NCBI GenBank assembly: GCA_009763385.1
Contig: CM019831.1
Coordinates: 85,161,845-85,225,844 of the forward strand
Reading direction: 5' to 3'
From: Coix lacryma-jobi var. lacryma-jobi
Lineage: Eukaryota > Streptophyta > Magnoliopsida > Poales > Poaceae
DNA: 64,000 nucleotides
Of this stretch, positions 1 through 11,093 are shown in pieces (within the stretch, counting starts at the first letter, position 1; each line of letters begins with the position of its first letter). Both the position numbers and the translations under genes were made by a program. The notes under the pieces were generated by a model. The model did not search any database. It was not told the DNA's origin and worked only from the letters and a program-made list of their open reading frames with translations.

Positions 1-1
1 C

Positions 2-3000
2 CGTGCACACCACATCCCGTCAGGTCTGATGAAGATGAAGCTTGATCAGTTCCTAGCCCTGCAACAGAAAGATTCCACCGTTATGCAGTACGTGGGACAG
101 TTCAACCACCTGAGCCAGTATGCCTCCGACTATGTCAACACAGAGGAAAAGAAGAGAGATTGTTTCCTTAGGGGTCTGCACCCTAAGATTCGCAGAGGTC
201 TATCCAACAACCTCAACGGATCCTATCATGATGTCGTTGACCGTGCTGTCGCTTTCGAGGAAAGTAACCGCCAGTATCAGGAGGAGAAGAAGAAGAAGAA
301 GGCTGGGTCTAGCAGCTTCTCCAGCAACCACAAGCGCCCAAGAATCATCTATCACCCCAGCCACCACCAAAACCGTGCCCCATACCCTCATCAGCAAGTG
401 GTCGTTCGTACCGCGGCCACCACTCATAATGCCAACCAGCAAAGTGCCACTCAGCCGAACGCCCCAGGTGTTCGTGTCACCACCCCTCAAACAGCTTACA
501 ACCATCCATGCTACAACTGTGGCCAAGTTGGTCACTGGTCTCGCGAGTGCCCAAAACCCAAGAAGAATGCCCAGCATGCACAGAAAGGCCCTGGAGGATC
601 ACAGCAGCAGCACCGCGCACCGCAGCAGCACGTCCAGAAGGGCAAGTTTGTCAAGAAGCACGGGCAAGTCTACTTCACCACCGTCAGTAACATCCCAGAA
701 GGAGAGCCCGTCATGCTCGGTAGGTTCCCTGTTGCCAATCATCCTGCAGTCGTCTTGTTCGATTCTGGTGCATCGCATTCCTTCATCAGTCGCACTTTTG
801 TCATCAAGCATGAGTTACTCATGGGGAAGTTAAAAGAAAGTTTCTGTATACTTTCGCCTGGAGGGCGGATAAATACTAAGGAAGTGGTCCGCAGTATACC
901 AGTAATGTTGGGGGAACATGTCTTTCCTACCACCATGATAGTACTGCGCAATCAAGAGATAGATGTCATCTTAGGCATGAATTGGATGTGTCAGTATAAA
1001 GCCTTGATAGACATCTTGAATAGAGTTGTGAGAGTGGATATTCCTAACAACACCTCTAAACTCCTTCTCCAACTTCCTATGCCTCAAAAACCAGCAACCA
1101 CTCAGTTGAATACCGCCTGTGTTCCGGAAGTCAGGGATATTCCCGTGGTCTGTGAGTTCCCTGATGTCTTCCCAGAAGATCTACCTGGTCTGCCTCCAGA
1201 CCGTGATGTTGAGTTTGCCATAGAGCTAAAGCCCGGGACTGCTCCTATATCCCGTAGAGCTTATCGAATGCCTCCCAGAGAGTTGGCAGAGCTGAAGATC
1301 CAATTGCAAGAACTTTTGGATAAGGGTCTCATTCGCCCAAGTTCATCTCCTTGGGGCTGTCCTGCTATCTTTGTGAAGAAGAAGGACAAAAGTCTTCGCC
1401 TGTGCGTTGACTATCGCCCACTCAATGAGGTCACCATCAAAAATAAATATCCCTTGCCTCGCATTGACCTTCTTTTCGACCAGTTGTCTGGAGCCAGAGT
1501 GTTCTCCAAAATTGATCTCAGATCTGACTATCACCAAATAAAAATCCGTCCAGAAGACATTCCTAAAACAGCTTTCACCACCAGATACGGCCTATATGAG
1601 TATTTGGTCATGTCCTTTGGCTTGACCAATGCCCCCGCTCATTTCATGTATCTCATGAACTCTGTGTTCATGCCAGAGCTCGATAAATTTGTAGTCGTGT
1701 TCATTGACGACATCCTTGTCTATTCAAGAACTCCTGAAGATCACGCCAAGCATCTTCGAATCGTCCTTTCTCGTCTCAGAGATCACCAGCTGTATGCCAA
1801 GTTCAGTAAATGTGAATTCTGGCTAGATCGAATTCAATTCCTTGGTCATGTCCTGTCCGCTGAAGGTGTGTCAGTTGACCCTGAAAAAGTGGCAGATATC
1901 TTGGATTGGAAGCCACCTACCACTGTCCGCGAAGTTCGCAGCTTCATGGGAATGGCTGGATACTATCGTCGTTTCATCCCAGATTTCTCCAGAGTTGCCA
2001 AGCCTATCACAGAGTTGTTGAAAAATTCCGTGGATTTCGTTTGGTCACCAGCCTGTGAGCAAGCCTTTCAAGCCCTGAAGAAACTGCTAACTACATCACC
2101 AGTCCTAGCTCAACCAGATATCGAGAAACCCTTCGATGTATACTGTGATGCATCTGGTACTGGTTTGGGCTGTGTTTTGATGCAAGAAGGACGAGTAATC
2201 GCTTATGCCTCACGACAGCTCAAGCGACATGAGGAAAACTACCCAACCCATGATCTTGAGCTAGAAGCAGTCGTGCATGCCTTGAAGATTTGGCGTCACT
2301 ACCTGTTGGGCAGCACCTGCAATATGTATACGGATCACAAGAGCCTAAAGTATATCTTCACTCAAGAAGAGTTGAATATGAGGCAGAGAAGATGGCTTGA
2401 GTTGATTAAAGATTATGATCTCGAAGTACATTACCATCCTGGTAAGGCAAATGTAGTTGCCGATGCCCTCAGTCGCAAGTCACACTGCAACTGTCTGACG
2501 ACGAAGCCCTATGATCTTTCGTTGTGCCATGAACTTGAAAGGATGGGTATCGAAATGATTCCGCAAGGAAGCTTGAACAATGTCAGCATAGAAACATCCA
2601 TCAAGGATCAAGTCATTGCTGCTCAGAAGGATAACCCTGGAATCAAGCACATCATCGAAAAGGTCCAGACCGGAAAGGCTGATTGCTTCAGGATCGATGA
2701 TGTAGGAGTTGTTTGGTTCAAGAACCGTCTAGTAGTTCCCAAGGTGCCTGAATTGAGACAGTTAATCCTTGATGAAGCACACTTGACTAGATTCTCTATT
2801 CACCCCGGCAGTAACAAGATGTACCAAGACTTAAAGCAGAGATTCTGGTGGACTAAAATGAAGATTGAGATTGCCCGGTATGTCGCTCAGTGTGATACCT
2901 GCCAAAGAGTCAAGGCAGTACACATGAAGCCTGGAGGAGAATTGCAACCTTTGTCAGTACCCGCTTGGAAATGGGACGACATTAGTATGGATTTTGTCAA

Positions 3001-4039
3001 TGGACTACCCAAGACCCAGAAAGGATTTGATTCTATTTGGGTAATTGTGGACCGACTCACCAAACAAGCTCACTTTTTGCCAGTCAAGACCAGCTACACC
3101 GTCCCCACGTATGCCACTTTGTACAAGAACAACATAGTGAAGCTTCATGGCATACCCAAGAGCATTATCTCTGACCGTGGTACCCAGTTTGTCGCTAAGT
3201 TTTGGAAAGCGTTCCATACCTCGCTTGGAACCAAGCTCTTACATAGCACAGCTTATCATCCTCAAACTGATGGACAAACGGAGCGAGTCAACCAAGTGCT
3301 GGAGGACATGTTGAGAGCCTGTGTTCTTACCTTCGCAGATACTTGGGATGACTGTTTGCCTTTGGCAGAGTTCTCTTATAATAACAGTTACCAAGAGAGC
3401 ATCAAAATGGCACCCTTTGAAGCACTGTACGGCCGTCGTTGTCGTACACCCCTCAGTTGGTCTGAGCCCGGAGAAAGAGAATTCTTTGGAGTTGACCTGG
3501 TCAAAGATATGGAAGAGAAAGTCAAGCAGATACAGGAGAATATGAAGATTGCCCAATCTCGACAGAAAAGTTACGCTGACAAGAGACGTCGACCTCTGAA
3601 GTTTCAAGTTGGAGATTATGTATATCTCAAGGTCTCACCAACCAAAGGAGTCACTCGTTTTGGAGTCAAAGGAAAGTTAGCACCCCGCTACATTGGTCCG
3701 TTTGAGATTTTGGAATGTTGTGGCAAGGTAGCTTACAAGCTGAAGTTGCCCGATCATCTCTCCGCTGTCCACAATGTTTTCCATGTCTCCCAACTCAAGA
3801 AGTGTCTCAGAGTACCAGAACATGTCGTGGAAGTTGAAGGTGTCGAGCTAGAGCCTGATCTATCTTACTCAGAATATCCAGTTCGCGTGTTGGACCACAA
3901 GGATCGCGTTACCCGAAGAACCACCACAAGATGGTACAAAATCCAGTGGAACCAGCACTCTGAAGAGGAAGCCACTTGGGAATCTGAAGACTTCTTAGCA
4001 AAGAACTACCCCGACTTTCTTGAATCTCTGTCTATGTAA
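2..4039 (+). CDS. T1 gag-pol polyprotein, 5' truncated by window edge
   Basis: Polyprotein for particle formation, reverse transcription and integration. The frame is open from base 2, so the first ATG visible (29) is internal and the true start is upstream. Numbering from that ATG: gag matrix/capsid-like region to about 110; CCHC zinc knuckle CYNCGQVGHWSREC about 161-174; aspartic protease DSGAS about 244; reverse transcriptase with FIDD at about 558-561; RNase H from about 700; integrase HHCC zinc region about 917-957 and D, D, E near 987, 1048 and 1085; chromodomain-like tail about 1280-1327 ending near EEEATWE. There is no internal stop or frameshift. One oddity: residue 500 is Asp in KIDLRSDYHQ, where Gly is usual and where element G in this window has Gly. 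Stop TAA 4037-4039. Confidence 0.93.
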   Translation, partial: RAHHIPSGLMKMKLDQFLALQQKDSTVMQYVGQFNHLSQYASDYVNTEEKKRDCFLRGLHPKIRRGLSNNLNGSYHDVVDRAVAFEESNRQYQEEKKKKKAGSSSFSSNHKRPRIIYHPSHHQNRAPYPHQQVVVRTAATTHNANQQSATQPNAPGVRVTTPQTAYNHPCYNCGQVGHWSRECPKPKKNAQHAQKGPGGSQQQHRAPQQHVQKGKFVKKHGQVYFTTVSNIPEGEPVMLGRFPVANHPAVVLFDSGASHSFISRTFVIKHELLMGKLKESFCILSPGGRINTKEVVRSIPVMLGEHVFPTTMIVLRNQEIDVILGMNWMCQYKALIDILNRVVRVDIPNNTSKLLLQLPMPQKPATTQLNTACVPEVRDIPVVCEFPDVFPEDLPGLPPDRDVEFAIELKPGTAPISRRAYRMPPRELAELKIQLQELLDKGLIRPSSSPWGCPAIFVKKKDKSLRLCVDYRPLNEVTIKNKYPLPRIDLLFDQLSGARVFSKIDLRSDYHQIKIRPEDIPKTAFTTRYGLYEYLVMSFGLTNAPAHFMYLMNSVFMPELDKFVVVFIDDILVYSRTPEDHAKHLRIVLSRLRDHQLYAKFSKCEFWLDRIQFLGHVLSAEGVSVDPEKVADILDWKPPTTVREVRSFMGMAGYYRRFIPDFSRVAKPITELLKNSVDFVWSPACEQAFQALKKLLTTSPVLAQPDIEKPFDVYCDASGTGLGCVLMQEGRVIAYASRQLKRHEENYPTHDLELEAVVHALKIWRHYLLGSTCNMYTDHKSLKYIFTQEELNMRQRRWLELIKDYDLEVHYHPGKANVVADALSRKSHCNCLTTKPYDLSLCHELERMGIEMIPQGSLNNVSIETSIKDQVIAAQKDNPGIKHIIEKVQTGKADCFRIDDVGVVWFKNRLVVPKVPELRQLILDEAHLTRFSIHPGSNKMYQDLKQRFWWTKMKIEIARYVAQCDTCQRVKAVHMKPGGELQPLSVPAWKWDDISMDFVNGLPKTQKGFDSIWVIVDRLTKQAHFLPVKTSYTVPTYATLYKNNIVKLHGIPKSIISDRGTQFVAKFWKAFHTSLGTKLLHSTAYHPQTDGQTERVNQVLEDMLRACVLTFADTWDDCLPLAEFSYNNSYQESIKMAPFEALYGRRCRTPLSWSEPGEREFFGVDLVKDMEEKVKQIQENMKIAQSRQKSYADKRRRPLKFQVGDYVYLKVSPTKGVTRFGVKGKLAPRYIGPFEILECCGKVAYKLKLPDHLSAVHNVFHVSQLKKCLRVPEHVVEVEGVELEPDLSYSEYPVRVLDHKDRVTRRTTTRWYKIQWNQHSEEEATWESEDFLAKNYPDFLESLSM

Positions 4040-4100
4040 GGTTTTGCCCTTATCCCTTCTTTGTCCTTCCTTAAGAAGCAGAATCTCGGGGCGAGATTTC

Positions 4101-4116
4101 TTTTAGGGGGGGAGGC
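4101..4116 (+). other. T1 polypurine tract
   Basis: A purine-rich run (TTTTAGGGGGGGAGG then C) lies directly before the LTR start TGTAACACC. It is the expected plus-strand priming site. The 61 bases between the gag-pol stop and this tract contain no gene. Confidence 0.85.
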
Positions 4117-4483
4117 TGTAACACCTCTGGTGTTTAGCATGTAATTAACTTGACATATCATCATTATCATCATTAAGCATCTTGATCATGATTTCATGTG
4201 TATGCATTTTGCTAAGTGTATCATTTTATGTGAATTACCTCTATTGCAAAAACCCTAATTAGCCCACTTCTCTCTACAAGGGCAAAATGGTAATTTCATC
4301 TCTGTGACTAGCTTTGTGTAATTCTTGTTCATTTGGTGTCTTGTAGTTTTGTTGGGTTGGCCAAAGTTCAAAAATCAGAATTTGATTTCAAAACTCTTTG
4401 CAAAACCCTGATTTCCAAATCCTGGATTTTATCCCTCTTTTGTAATTCAAAAATTATTAAAAATTTGGGGTTGGTCCAAAAAG

Positions 4484-4935
4484 CAAAGTTGTAGATCTGT
4501 CAAAGAGAAACAACTTTGGTATTTACAAATTTTCAAGTTGCAGTACAAAGTTTTGAGTTATTTCAAATTCAATCAAACTCCAGTTTTTGTCCCCTTTTCA
4601 GTTTTCAAAATGAGTTCAAAAACTAATGAGTTTCTGGAAAAGTGTATAATAGCAAAGTTGTAGGTTTTGATAAAAGGAACAACTTTCATGTTTACAGATT
4701 TTCAAGTTTCAGTTTGAAATCCAGAGTAATTTTGATTTGAATCAAGTTTGAAAAAGTGTCCCCTTTACTGTTTTCAAATATTGTTCAAAAACTATTTGGA
4801 ATTTGAAAATGTTCATATTGACAAAGTTGTAGATCTCTTTTTTCTGAACAACTTTGATGTTTTGAGTTTTTGTTGCCCAGTTCAAATTTTGGGAGCAATT
4901 TGCAAATTTCTGAAACTGCTCAAAAGTCAAACCCT
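4484..4935 (+). repeat. 169-bp tandem repeat with inverted-repeat cores in T1 LTR
   Basis: Three diverged units start at 4484, 4653 and 4822, exactly 169 bases apart; the last is incomplete. Each begins with a short dyad: CAAAGTTGT, then about 18-19 bases, then ACAACTTTG (the middle copy ends ACAACTTTC). The rest of the unit shares pieces such as TTTTCAAGTT and GTTCAAAAACTA. The array lies upstream of the LTR TATA-like box, so it is in U3. Confidence 0.8.
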
Positions 4936-5270
4936 AGCCTAGTCTACTGTTCTTCTTCCTCGCGTAGAGGGGGGGGCCCCGGCCATGGCCAGCCCACCGG
5001 CAACTCGCACGCCGCACGCCTGGCTGCTCCCCACGCGCCACCAACCTGCCGCCGCTGTTCCCTTGTCCCCTCCGCGCCCGCACGCGAGCGCTGACCCGCG
5101 CTCCCGTCCCCTACAGAGCTCCGCGCGCCGCCGCCGCGTGGCCATCGCCGGCGAGCACACGCCCGAGCCCCGGCTGCACGCCATCACCCCCGCCAGAGCG
5201 CAATCGAGTGCGCACGCGCTCGCCGTGCTCATCCACACCACCCGAGGCCTCTACCGGCCCCTGGCCGCGC

Positions 5271-5280
5271 CTATAAGAAG
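5271..5280 (+). promoter_or_regulatory. T1 LTR TATA-like box
   Basis: CTATAAGAAG in the middle of the GC-rich block of the LTR. It is the best candidate core promoter of the element, which would place the transcript start near 5300. Sequence-only prediction. Confidence 0.5.
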
Positions 5281-8197
5281 GCCGCCGGAGCCCGAGCTCC
5301 CCACTCAGCTCCGCCGTCGCCAGCACCAGCCAGAGCCTCCCGTGCTCAACCACCTAGCTCAAAAGCTCCGCCGTGTTCTTGTGCTGCTTCACCACCCTCC
5401 AATTTCACCTCTACCGCCCTCATCGCCGGCGTGCTCGTCGTTGCGTCTCCGGCGAAACCCGGCGAACTCGGGTTCGTGGAATTCGCCGTCTCCGGCCTTG
5501 ATCATCTCCCTCCGACCCCCGCATCACCTTCCTTATCCCGTGCGACTCTAACCCGGCCATCGCGGCTCCGTTTGTTGCACAGGGTCGCCAGGACGCCTGT
5601 CGCCGCCGCGAGCGTCCGCCGGTCACCGTCGACCTCCTCCACCGTCCATCCCCGTCCCTCACCGAGCTGCCCAATCGACTCCGGTGAGCTCCCTTGTGCT
5701 CCCTGTGCTCTTGGTTTCACCCCGGACCCCCTGGCTTGGCCGGCGTGCCGAGCGCCGCCCGTTTGTGGTCGCCGGCGTCGAGCAGCGCCGCCGTGCCCGT
5801 TTTTCCTTTTTATTTTCAAGATGAATAGTGTTCTGTTTCTCTTTTTGTATGATTTTCTGTAGACTCCAAAATTCTGAAATTTTTGTGGTAGACTCTTTAT
5901 GCTCTGAAGTATTTTATAAAAATATGAAACTTGAGTTTTGTGCAAAAATTTGAAAATGAAAAATTCCCCTTTTAATTGAAAAATGAGGGCTTTGGTATTT
6001 TTAGAGAGTGTTCTATAGCTCCAAAAATCTTGAGATAAAATTTGCAAGCTAGTTATGTCATGATGAGTCCTCTGGTAAAATTTTGAAGGCCATTTGGAGC
6101 AGTTGATTTTTGAGCTTTATTTAATTAGGAATAGTCCTTTTGTTATTGAATTCTAATTTAAGGGAGCACCTTAAGGACCCAAATATAATTTTGGTTTGCG
6201 CACTATACTTGTACCGCTAATTGAACGGGGGTGAGTGAAATGTGGGTAATGGGTGGAGGCACCTTCATTAAAATGACCTTTTAAATAATTAAGAAAAATA
6301 GAAAAGGTGATTAGGGTTAGCGTTGAATGCCCTGTGATGTGACTTTTGGGATTGCTTGATGTCGTAGACCCCTACCCTTGGTCTATGATGTTTGTGATGC
6401 TATGTTTAGATGATGCTTAGGAATAATTATGATAAGGTCTAGTTTAATCGATATTGCTTAAGGAAGAAATGGTTACCTTTTATGCTCAACCTAGATTTCG
6501 ATTATGCCTTGCCTAAGAGTGATCTAGAATCAGTGGTATTGTCTGGCACCATAAGTCCATTCATCATTCTCATGAGCATTCATCATTGCAACCCGTATAG
6601 TTGACGAAGAAGGCCCTGAAGTCCGAGGTAGCCACCGAAGGATCTGTCCCCGAGGCACCCCGAGCTCCGACACCTATACCTACCCCGAGTCTGCTCTTTT
6701 GCCATCCAAGGCAAGCCCCGGTGCATTTAACCCTACCTTGTTTTTATAAATGTTTCCTTAAATGTCTTTGAGTTAAATTATTGCATTAGGTTGATAGGAG
6801 TTGAGTGAAATCCTATCTGATGCATTATCGACCTTGACCAATGATACACCCGATACCTGCTTTCAAAAACTATTTGCGAAATGCTTAGTAATGCTATACG
6901 ATAGTTTGCAATAAAAATGCCAATTTCAAAAGTGGGATCACTTTAAGAATTTTTATGGGAATTTCTGGTTTACTCCCCACTATTGGCTAAGTATCATGAT
7001 CCGTACTAGTCAATAGGAAGGAGAGGTTGTCCTTGCGTACGGTGCCGTCATGTTGTAGTCCGGGACTCAACAGTTGACACCGACCGGGACAGGGTTGAAA
7101 AACTGACAGGACCTGTACTCTTGGGTTAGAGTCCCGAGGTGCTTGTCGCTGGCTGGAAAAATTTAGGGACCCACCTGTATGGGGGCCTGCTGACTAAGAC
7201 TTGCAACTATTCACATACTACGGAAAGCTTCGGCTCCGAGGAATCCTTTATTGGACCGACAACCGCGCACTGGGAGTGGAGAGATGGCGGAAGTAGCATG
7301 TACCCACGTGGGTTAAGTCCCGGATTGGAGTGGTGTACTGTACTTCCGGGTGGCGTAGGACCGGGCCTAATCTTGGAGGAATCGTGGTAGACGAGTTGGC
7401 ATATGCAAGCTTGGGTGCTACATATGCAGTGTGGATAGGGACCCTCAGCTGAGTATTATTTATCCGGATTAACGCTGCTCCTCGGTTATGGAGACTTGGT
7501 CCACTGACTGTCAACAGGAGTGGTTCTCAACTAGGTCTGTTTTGGAAAGTAAAATGAATCAAGGATTATGATGGAACAAGGAATACCGAATCTTTCAAAA
7601 ATTAAAATAAGGTTTACCAAAAATGCTTTTCTGCAAAATACTTGAACTTGCTTAAGCCTTACCTTGACTACCCTAAGCCTGCATTCCTGAGTCTTCTCCC
7701 TTTTCTTTAGTCGGGTAAGTCTTGTTGAGTACCTTTGTACTCAGGGTTCTTTTACCCATGTTGCAGGTATGGCAGATTCATCAGTATGCCTTGGACCCTG
7801 CTGTGTGACTGTTGTTCAGGAAGAGGCCGATGAGGCCGATGAGTGATTATTCACCCTCGGGCTGGGTGAAGTATCTTTATCTTTTTAGTTGTTGTCATAT
7901 GCTACCCTGCCAACTCTATCTATTTGAACTATGGTCTATAATAACTTCACTTTAATTTTATGTTGAACCCTGGTTTGTAAAACTAATGTTATTTAAGTCT
8001 TCCGCTATTTACTCCGATATTATTTGTCAAAATGTTCAAGAGATTGTAACTGAATTGTGAGATGATCCTGCGGACATCGGGCACTGATGTAGCCCAGTGG
8101 CGGAACCCGGTCTTGACCTCGTGGCTGTACGGATCGACTGTCAGTGGTTGACAGTGATCAGTGGGCCATGGGATTAGGGCTGTTACGTCACAACCAT

Positions 8198-8763
8198 CAT
8201 CATGGCTACATGGAGACACCCCACTGTTGATGTTTAATTTATTTTATCGATCTATTTGTTATTATGGCTGTATGGAGACATGCCACTGTTAATGAATAGA
8301 ACTGTTCATACATTTAGTCGATACGTTGGTTTCATGTCGCTTAAACATTCATATAGATCTTTATCTTGTTAACGTTTTTCTAAGTTTATCGGCTGTTTAT
8401 CCATTATAAACATTTATCTTATATATGTCATAGCCGTTATGCTTCATATCTTTTTTCAATACTTTTCGTGCAATCTCGTGGGAGTTGACTTTGTAGTCAA
8501 TGTCCTAAAGACAAATGGCTATATCAGAGCCGTACAATTTGGAACTGTCTGGCACTAAACCGGCAGGTTCCACGATTTAACGATCTTTTTCTTCTCCTTG
8601 TTAATTACAGGTCAAATTGACTGGCACGCCCTAAGTCGATTTTGCTGAGAATCGGCTCCACCGTTTGCTGAAGGTCCAGGAGGTCAGGACTTGCTCCGCA
8701 CCCCTCTGAGGACCATGCGCCCCGAGTGTGTTGGCACTGACCGACCGAGATTTTGCGTCAACA
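8198..8763 (+). mobile_element. H: LTR fragment of another Ty3/gypsy-like element
   Basis: Noncoding sequence between the T1 LTR end and the copia pol fragment. It ends GCGTCAACA at 8763, a typical LTR terminus. About 140 bases before that is a GGCACGCCC motif like gypsy primer-binding sites. The D pol reading frame resumes at ATGAGG right after it, so H inserted into D, and the expected TSD copy is ATGAG (8764-8768). A diverged direct duplication (ATGGCTACATGGAGACA near 8202; ATGGCTGTATGGAGACA near 8264) lies at its left. No coding part is visible, and T1 separates it from the rest of its element. A Tat/Retand relationship is possible but not shown. Confidence 0.6.
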
Positions 8764-9294
8764 ATGAGGTACCTCTGTTTCACTCCTGAGTTCGGGATTT
8801 GGTATTCTGCTTCTTCCACCCTCTCCCTTTGCGGTTACTCGGATGCTGATTTTGCTGGATGCCGACTTGAGCACAAGTCCACTTCTGGGACATGTCAGTT
8901 TTTCGGTTCTTCTATTGTGTCTTGGTCTTCTCGCAAGCAGTCGAGTGTCCCTCAGTCTACCACAGAGGCTGAATATGTTGCTGTGACTAGCTGCTGTTCC
9001 CAGTTGTTGCGGATGATGGCCACTTTGCGTGATTTTGGTCTAAGCTTTTCTCGAGTTCAATTGCTTTGTGACAGCACGAGTGTGATTAGCATTGCTAAGA
9101 ACCCCGTGCTGCATTCTAAGACCAAACACAATGATGTGCGCTTTCATTTCTTGCGAGACCATTATGAGAAGGGTGATATCGACCTTCACCATGTCGATAC
9201 TCATCTTCAGTTGGCAGATATTTTCACCAAGCCTTTGGACCAATCAACTTTTGACAGGTTGAGAGGTGAGCTTGGTGTGTGTTTCCCCTTTTAG
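8764..9294 (+). pseudogene. D pol 3' end (RNase H domain)
   Basis: Open frame for the last 177 residues of a copia pol, homologous to 61697-62229 in E. It contains the RNase H motifs YSDADFAG, SWSSRKQSS, TTEAEY and LCDSTS, and the characteristic tail LADIFTKPLD ending GVCFPF before the TAG at 9292-9294. The homology starts sharply at the H junction, so the protease, integrase and RT of D are on the far side of H, outside the window. The visible piece has no break. Confidence 0.88.
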
Positions 9295-10785
9295 TTGGGG
9301 GAAACATTTTGGCTGTTGTATCATAGACTGCTTTATTTTATTTCTAGCTTTCACATTTCATCATTTTTGCATTTTTCTCTTCTCGAGCTTCATGTATATA
9401 ATCTATAGAATGAATCTATGCTCTGATTAGTGTGTGCTCCGATGATATATGATGATGTTCGTAGCTTAGGCTCTTTTTGATCATTGATACATGTTGTGAG
9501 GTGAGCTACTTTTCAAAACTGTGAATATGCTTAATTCCACATTAATTTTGAAACATGTTCACCATTGAGTTTGGCAACTAGCATGTGTAGAATGTGTTGA
9601 AGTCACTTATGCTTTTCATATATGCTAGGTTGCTATGTCTCTAGTTCTGAGTCCTTCACCTGTTTGGAATGTTCATTTTTCTGTTAAAATTTGAACCAAG
9701 TCTAAGTGAATTGAAAAGATCGAGATGGGATTACTTGACAGCACATCACGGTATCGAGACTATTTCTCATTGCACATTGAGTTAAACTTGAGTCATGTAG
9801 TGTAAGACCGAAACCGTTGCTTCAAGCTTTTGATTGCTTATGCATAGGCTTAGCTCGGTTGAAAAGTTAGGCAATGTGAAGTTTCCAACCTCTCGCAATC
9901 ACATGCTGAAAATTCAAACTTGTGTAATCACCGCTGCAACTCCGATAAAATCTTGAAAACGCAAGTCTATGTTTCATTCTATAGCATGATGATTGAACTT
10001 TGCTAGGGGTAGTTCACCTTTTATACATGTTTAGCACTTGTGTAACTTCGTGTCTATACATGTTTGGTGCTATATTGATGGTGAAACCCTTTCTGAATGG
10101 CTTAAATCTTCTCACTTTGCCCATATGTTCATATTTCGTATTCTATCATCAGTTTGAGCCTTTGCTGACATTTGTGCCTCTTGTTGAGTAGTTGGATCAG
10201 CACTCTTTAGAGCATCTATTCACTCTATAGATTCTAAACCTGAAGCTGCTAACCTGCATGTGTAACTCATATTCATTTTGTCTTGTTGTGTCCATTTTCA
10301 ACTAAGGGGGAGAAATTTTGACAAATCATGTCCCTAGTTGTATGCACTATTGAATGGGGAGTTCATGTTCTCAGGGGGAGTTTGCTCAGTTTGCTCCATT
10401 TTTTGCTTTGACGAGCTGTTCCATTGGTTTGAAGCGATTTCCAACTTGTGTGGTTTTTGAATTGGTTTGGAGCGGTTCTGCTAGTTGTGTTGAGCCTTTG
10501 CCTCTTTCTGGAGGGACTACTTTGTCTTTGTCTTTCTCGCTCCGACCTCTCGCTAGCGGTGTTGAGCCTGTTCTACCTCTTCTTGAGAGCCAGCTTTGCT
10601 TGGTTGCGTCGAGCTGTTGCCCATGTCTTTGGGAACCAAGTTGTCTTGCTCACTCCATTCAACTTTTCCTGACTTTGCATCGCTTTTGGTCGATTGGTTG
10701 AGTTTGCTTACTTCTTCTTCCTTCCTTCTTCTACCTTCATATGATTTGTGTTGGTAGTTGACATTGCACTCATCAAGGGGGAGAT
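9295..10785 (+). other. D 3' noncoding region between pol and LTR
   Basis: About 1.5 kb with no credible gene; it aligns with 62230-63716 (E) and, reversed, with 14127-16486 (C). It holds several polypurine-like runs (AAGGGGGAGA near 10303, AGGGGGAG near 10373). The last one, AAGGGGGAGAT at 10775-10785, adjoins the LTR and is the expected plus-strand primer site. A stem-loop array lies at 10480-10640. Confidence 0.75.
10480..10640 (+). repeat. Stem-loop array in D 3' noncoding region
   Basis: Three units of about 40-45 bases have the form arm, TGTGTTGAGCC, variable, TGCCTCTTTCTTGAGGG, arm'. The third is a clean CTTGGTT (10599-10605) with AACCAAG (10634-10640) and an inner CCCA/TGGG pair. The second pairs GCTAGC with GCCAGC (one mismatch). 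The first has a degraded right arm. Homologous arrays occur in C (14561-15025) and E (63404-63572). Confidence 0.75.
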
Positions 10786-11093
10786 TGTGGATACATGGGT
10801 GTACGCCGGATCTTGAGATGATGAGTGATTGTCAACTGGGATGATGTGCAGGTTCTTTGGCTTGTGTTGTGCAGGTGTGGAGCTCGGATACGGTGATCAA
10901 AGGCAAGGTGAAACTCAAGTAGAGACGTGTCGTGCCGATGGACCCGAAGCGGTGAAAGGCGGACGTGAGGCTTGGACTGACGGACCGGTGGCCTGAGGAT
11001 CGGTCGTGGTGGCTGACAGCCTAGGACTGCGACAAGTGAAGACTTGCGAGTGGACGGGGTGCACGGGCGGTGCATCCCCTCTACGGCTCAGTT

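Larger units (their letters stand above)
1..8192 (+). mobile_element. T1: Ty3/gypsy chromovirus (Tekay/Del type), 3' part
   Basis: The right-hand part of a long LTR retrotransposon. In order it shows gag-pol, a polypurine tract and a 4.1 kb LTR that starts TGTAACACC and ends GTTACGTCACA. The 5' LTR, primer-binding site and start of gag lie left of the window. The domain order (gag, zinc knuckle, protease, RT, RNase H, integrase, C-terminal chromodomain-like tail) and the very long LTR with a GC-rich block are typical of the Tekay/Del chromovirus lineage. The five bases after the LTR, accat at 8193-8197, are the expected right target-site duplication; the left copy is outside. It appears to have inserted into another LTR element (H). 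Confidence 0.9.
4117..8192 (+). repeat. T1 3' LTR (4.1 kb)
   Basis: Long terminal repeat bounded by TG and CA. It has an AT-rich 5' third with a tandem repeat, a GC-rich CpG-dense block (about 4955-5815) with a TATA-like box, then an AT-rich noncoding remainder to 8192. The open frames in the GC-rich block (for example 4985-5551) look compositional: Pro/Ala/Arg-rich with no domain. The LTR of G (44212-48712) has the same layout, including a related stretch around CAAGGCAAGCCCCGG (here near 6710, in G near 45730 on the other strand). The two LTRs therefore belong to the same broad lineage but different families. Confidence 0.88.

Noticed and set aside
4985..5551. 188-codon open frame in a GC-rich region, as a host gene
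   Set aside because: It lies inside the T1 LTR, is Pro/Ala/Arg-rich with no domain, and overlapping frames on the other strand are equally open. Composition explains it.
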